From contig NZ_CP019781.1 of NCBI RefSeq assembly GCF_002022505.1, forward strand, positions 124,001-188,000: a stretch of 64,000 nucleotides of DNA, given 5' to 3'. Made by a program: the position numbers and the translations under genes. A model generated the notes under the pieces. The model was given only the letters and a program-made list of their open reading frames with translations, ran no database searches and was not told where the DNA came from. This stretch comes from Bartonella sp. WD16.2. Its GTDB lineage: Bacteria; Pseudomonadota; Alphaproteobacteria; Rhizobiales; Rhizobiaceae. Below are positions 59,446 to 64,000 of this stretch, piece by piece. Position 1 is the first letter of the stretch. The number at the start of each line of letters is the position of its first letter.

Positions 59446-61393
59446 TATTTCAATGACCAACTTACTCCTGCCCCTACACCCCAATGCCCTCCAGAAGTGG
59501 TAACGGAGAGGTTGGAGCGTACTGTTCCATCTTCAGACATATAACCAGTTCCAAAAGCAAGTGCTGATTGACCACGCCATACACCACTACCAAATGCAAT
59601 ACTGAGCACCCCTGGTGTATTAATGTAATGCAAGCTAGCTACAGCCAAACCGATAGCTGCTGCTTGTCTTGCTTCCTTTTTAGTATTCTCAATCTCAGAA
59701 TTTAAAGTTTCAAATTTCATATTTGTATACTTGTTGGTTTGTGCAATAGCGTCACCAACCATATTCTCTATTTTTTCATCTGTATATTTGTTTGCGTCTG
59801 AAAGAACAAGACTTATCTGTTCTTTCAGTTGACCACCATTGACCGCTTGTCTTGAACCTTTTTCGACTCTACCATCTGCAACATTGTCAATGATTATAGG
59901 TGTACCGTCATCAGTACCTGTTAAAGTGATGCTATTGCTTTTTTTACCATATTCATCTTTGTCATAGGTAACAACCTCCTCAGTAAGAGTGTTAACTTGA
60001 TCAATCACATTATCAACTTTGCCTTTAAGACTGTTAACCCTCTCATTCGTCTTCCAAAGCTGCTTGCCTGTAATAGCATCAGTGGAGTTAGGAGCAATAT
60101 CTCCATCTGCAAGAAACCTAAGTTTGCTATTTTTTCTTTTCCCTCCTTTTGTATGAAGTGCAGCAAATGCCTTATCACGTTTGCTCCATGACACAGTATT
60201 ATGTTGCAAATCTTCAAAAATCTTACCGATTGCTTCCCCAAAATTATCTGACACATATTTTAGATGACTATTTACATTCTTGATATTTACATCAAGTTCT
60301 CTAAAAGCACTACCAACATCATTAAAGTTAGCCTGTTTTACAGTTCCATCCGTAGAAATACGAGATAAAATATACCATGGCTTCAGAAGGTTACCATTTC
60401 TGAATATTGTATTACCCCCTAAATATTGAGAAATAGAGTCTCCTATCTTATAAAGCTGTGCACCACTGACTACATCTGTCGAGTCTACTGAAAGTTTTCC
60501 TTCTGCCACGTTTGTAATATTTCTATTTCCAGCATTAATTCCGTTATCACTTACTCTGATATCTCCTAATGTAACACTTGATACTTTTAGATCTTTAGCC
60601 AGATCAAACATAACTTGATTGCTTTTATCTTTTTTAATAACCTTAAGATTATCACTTCCAGCTAAATCAATCTTGCTTTTTGGTGTAACTTTTATAATGT
60701 TTTGGCCGTTCACAGAAAGTTGCCAAGTAGCGCCTTCTTTTTCTACCCATTTTTTTAGCGCTTTCAGCTGTGCAATATTCACTGCATCAGTATCTTTAAA
60801 ACCAGCAGCTACCCCTACAATCTGGCGTGTTATTCTTTGGGATATATCACCAATACTCACTGCACCTCTAGTACTTTTCCATGCAGGTGAATTTTTCTGT
60901 TTGTTCAAAATATCTCTAAGATCATAACCGGCAATTCCTTCCTTAACATCCGCTTTAGAATGGTTACCCAAAGCAACACCACCCCACGCAGATGATTGTG
61001 CTTTATAACCAACAGCCGTACCAAGTTCATCCGTAGTAGCTAAAGCACCTATGGCTGTCGTACCGTTCTTGCCCCACGCTTTTGCGTAACTACCTATTGC
61101 TGTAGAATATGACCGCAAAGCCAAACTAGAGGCACCTACAGCTGTAGCACTGCCCCCTTAGCACGCGTCTTTCCACCACCGATGGCAGTATCTTCTCCGT
61201 GTTCTGCGTATGCACCTGGACCCTGTACAACACCCGCACCTTTACTCTTCAAAGAGGCAAAGACAGGAGAAAAACTCGACAGAAGCACCGCCACTGCAAT
61301 TCCTAACGAAACTACTTTGACCCAAAGTGACCCATAAAGGAAATGACAATAATTCAATTCATTGTTTTTTAAGCTTAAATACAATTTTTGCAT
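59445..61393 (-). pseudogene. Trimeric autotransporter adhesin (YadA/BadA/Vomp-like), frameshifted in a G tract
   Basis: The 5' frame (61393-61136, AAGGAG before the ATG) encodes an extended signal peptide (WVKVVSLGIAVAVLLSSFSP) and YAEHGEDTAIGGGKTRAKG, then runs out of frame. The second frame continues SATAVGASSLALRSYSTAIG and on to 59445. It contains YadA-like head repeats, necks (VNIAQLKALKKW), stalk coiled coils and the membrane anchor (AAIGLAVASLHYINTPGVLS, AFGTGYMSEDG, GAGVSWSLK). One G is missing in the G5 run at 61153-61157 (C5 on the + strand); restoring it gives about 649 residues. Off by slippage, decay or read error cannot be told apart. It is a short adhesin compared with BadA. 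Confidence 0.82.
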
Positions 61394-63229
61394 AACACTC
61401 CTTAAAATAAGGCAATATATTGAAGCACCAAAACAGAGACCAACATCATCACAAAAAGCAAAAGAAAACCTTTCGCAAAGCCACTGTTGCGCATTAGGAA
61501 AAAATGAAAAAAAGATAAAAAACTTTTCGATGCTACGTTTATTCCAGCATCGTTCTAAGATTTTTAAAAAATATTGAAGCTTAGAAAAGATTAGACCCTT
61601 TTTAATTAAAGGCCTTCAAATAAAAAATATACAACTTACTTTTAGAAATATCACATAACCTCCATCAAAATATAATACATTATGCTGCAAAAGTTTCTTT
61701 ATTAATATCAATTTGTTTTTCAGATAGCGCACATTAATAAAATGGCAAGAGCACCAATAAATAATTTCTTGTATATTTTTTTATAAGATGGATTCCAATA
61801 AACACTGAGATATATTTTATGTTCAATGATATCTACAGTGCACTTCTAAAACCTTGAACCTTATATGATAAAAACCTGAAAATCGTTACTCTATAGCCAT
61901 GATATAACTATCAAACAATTTCAAAAAATTTAGTATTACATTTTGCTTTATAAAAATACTGCACAGATATAATTGATTGTTTTAATAATAAAATATTGCT
62001 ATTTTAACTTTATAATTTATCATCATATGTTAAATTTTGCGCAATATATAAATAACATAATGTGTTTATAAGTAAAATCATTAGAAATTAATGAAAAGAC
62101 TGTTCAAAAAACAGTTCAATAACATTTAAACACTCACTCAACTACGACATTAAAGCTGCAAAATATGATTATTAGGATAATTTTTGCGTAAAAAACACCT
62201 ATTTCATAGCTGTTTTCATTGTATAAGATAGCTAGAATCCTTAAAGTTTTAAAACTATTCAGAAATCATTCACAACAGCTCACACAGAGTAAAATGAAGT
62301 TCTTTTTTATGTATCATATGAAAAACTTCAAATGAAAATTGTTAATTCACTTTATTATGGTTTTTCTCGCTCAACTAATACAGGAATACTCAATAGATAA
62401 GAAGTTATATTATAAGCAGAATGATGTTTGTAATCGTTGTGGTAATAATTAATAAACAAATTTCCAGATAATGCTAACGTAATAGACAGTACCTATGCTA
62501 TCTATCTATAAGATCAGTTATAATAACAGTCGTTTATAATCACATCATTCGCTAAGTGATGCTTACTTTAAATCTCAATGCTAAAACATTGGCGTTTACA
62601 GTACAAATTGCTGAAATATCAAATGTATTAAAATTAGCCGTGTAAAAACATTATCTCCCTAATATTATTATCAACCTTACAACTTTTGCACAGTTAAACC
62701 AAACTGTATCAAAAATGATAAATCGTCTGTAAAATAATACCAAGTGAAATATCATTTAAAAATGAATAACTGATACAGTGAATTTGAGTTCAGCTAAATT
62801 AAGCATTCAACATAAATAACTCACCAAAGAGCACCCCCATATAGAGAATAATTATCTTTAAAACATACTTACATAGTATCCGCATACTTGATTCCCAGAT
62901 CAAGTAATACCGTAACCTTCCATCCTCAAAGGACAAACTTAAGCGATCAAAGTTTTACCTTTAAATAAAATCGTATGAACAGAAAAAGTCCGTTGTAGAA
63001 TGCAGGTTATCACTCAATATCTTCGTATAAAGGAAAATGAAACACATCTTTTAGAAAATAATCAAAAAATTCTGTTTTGATTCAGCTTCTCATATGGCTT
63101 TTACATTTATTGTATATCTAGGACAAAAAGAAAGACAGTATACTATCTTTTAATACTTCAGAACTTTAAAACAAAAATTCAATATATACCAATCTATTTA
63201 AAAAAATACTCAGATTACTTCTATCCCCT
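61394..63229. other. Long non-coding stretch between the adhesin and rpmA
   Basis: 1.8 kb, very AT-rich, with no frame of note on either strand apart from a 71-codon frame at 61362-61577 that overlaps the adhesin start and is not protein-like. No RNA gene was recognised. Its 5' part must hold the adhesin promoter. Confidence 0.5.
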
Positions 63230-63484
63230 TTATGTAGGAATGACTGAAACATAGGAGCGGTTATCTGCTTTCTTACGAAAAGAAACTTTCCCATTTGAAA
63301 GTGCAAAGAGAGTATGATCTTTCCCAATACCAACATTTTCACCAGGATGCCAACGTGTACCACGTTGACGAACAATAATGTTTCCCGCAATAACAACTTC
63401 ACCACCAAATTTCTTAACGCCAAGACGTTTTGATTCTGAATCGCGACCATTACGCGAGGAACCGCCAGCTTTTTTATGTGCCAT
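63230..63484 (-). CDS. rpmA: 50S ribosomal protein L27
   Basis: 84 residues: [20 protein letters not shown] start, then [20 protein letters not shown] and [20 protein letters not shown]. The N-terminal tail reaches the peptidyl-transferase centre. It follows rplU by 11 bases in the usual rplU-rpmA operon. Confidence 0.97.
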   Translation of the reverse strand: MAHKKAGGSSRNGRDSESKRLGVKKFGGEVVIAGNIIVRQRGTRWHPGENVGIGKDHTLFALSNGKVSFRKKADNRSYVSVIPT

Positions 63485-63495
63485 AGAATTCTCCC

Positions 63496-63972
63496 TTAGT
63501 TTTCTTTACTTTTTGATATCGCAGCCGCTTTTTGTGACGCAGCCTTTTTTTTAGTAGTTTTTGTGGCAGTTTCTTTAGAAGGAGCAGAAGTTTTTGTTTC
63601 TTTTGGCACAGTTGCTTTCTTCTCAACTGACTTAGCCACTACTTTTTTAGACTTTGAACCATCCGCTAAAATTTCTAAAATACGAAGTGTCGTAATTTCC
63701 TGACGATGACCACGAGTACGCTTCGAATTTTGACGACGCCGTTTCTTAAATGCAATAACCTTACGAGCACGCCCTTGTTCTACAATTTCAGTTGTAACTA
63801 AACCCTCAGCGATAACAGGTGCGCCAATAGCTATGCTTTCCCCTTCACCTATCATCAATACATCACCGAATTTAACAATATCACCGGCGTTACCAACAAT
63901 CTTTTCAACTTTTAACACCTGGTTAGCGACAACACGATATTGCTTACCACCTGTTTTAATGACTGCGAACAT
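63496..63972 (-). CDS. rplU: 50S ribosomal protein L21 with a long Lys/Ala-rich tail
   Basis: 158 residues. The L21 core occupies about 1-103 ([51 protein letters not shown]). The rest is a Lys/Ala/Thr-rich extension ([20 protein letters not shown] and onward) common in Rhizobiales L21. AAAGGAT lies about 6 bases before the ATG. It is the first gene of the rplU-rpmA operon. Confidence 0.96.
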   Translation of the reverse strand: MFAVIKTGGKQYRVVANQVLKVEKIVGNAGDIVKFGDVLMIGEGESIAIGAPVIAEGLVTTEIVEQGRARKVIAFKKRRRQNSKRTRGHRQEITTLRILEILADGSKSKKVVAKSVEKKATVPKETKTSAPSKETATKTTKKKAASQKAAAISKSKEN

Positions 63973-64000
63973 TTTTTATCCTTTCGTTCGATCATGCTCT

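Noticed and set aside
61394-63229. Possible decayed gene in the 1.8-kb gap before rpmA
   Set aside because: No recognisable protein fragment could be read in any frame, so only the absence of a gene is reported.

Overview
The window looks like a chromosomal segment of a Bartonella species, probably of the rodent-associated lineage. The evidence is an AT-rich, Rhizobiales-type gene set (rpoH, purA, a class 2 pyrD, a plant-type gshA, rplU-rpmA), together with families typical of Bartonella: a hemin-binding-type (Hbp) porin, an IalB-family invasion protein, a BadA/Vomp-like trimeric autotransporter and very large beta-helix surface proteins. The tRNA-His also has the alphaproteobacterial form, with A73 and no paired G-1. 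The species call is inference.

Layout. (1) 1-7.7 kb is a lambdoid prophage block. It carries a YqaJ exonuclease/Bet recombinase pair, an AntA-type antirepressor, a divergent repressor/Cro switch around a perfect 14-bp inverted repeat, two DUF1376-type replication-like proteins, and three paralogous hexapeptide-repeat (left-handed beta-helix-like) proteins of unknown function. (2) 7.9-8.7 kb is an Hbp-like porin without an in-frame signal peptide. (3) 9.4-25.3 kb is the most striking region: a head-to-tail tandem array of giant, glycine/threonine-rich beta-helix proteins with an identical leader and signal peptide. Two long copies lack any visible C-terminal barrel, one of them is frameshifted in a G tract, and the third is cut off at the 3' end of tRNA-Phe. 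(4) 25.7-58.7 kb is mostly housekeeping: serC, purA, a membrane protein, rpoH, an rluD-like gene, an aldehyde dehydrogenase, a soluble FtsK, a PdhS-like kinase, a broken mscL, pyrD, tRNA-His, a puuA/puuB-like pair, folD, an AsmA protein, a frameshifted rsmE, gshA, rpsU, tRNA-Arg, an RND efflux pair, pgi and tRNA-Ser. (5) 58.9-61.4 kb is a frameshifted trimeric autotransporter overlapping an IalB-family gene. A long non-coding stretch follows, then rpmA-rplU.

Two themes run through the window. The first is surface variation: the tandem array has promoter-proximal G5/G7 tracts, many intragenic G6-G8 tracts, a 2.0-kb block identical between copies, and mosaic 5' ends that look like gene conversion. 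The second is single-base loss in homopolymers. It breaks a phage gene (T run), array copy 2 (G run), rsmE (A run), the trimeric autotransporter (G run) and mscL (two shifts). These could be phase variation, gene decay or homopolymer base-calling errors, and sequence alone does not separate the three.
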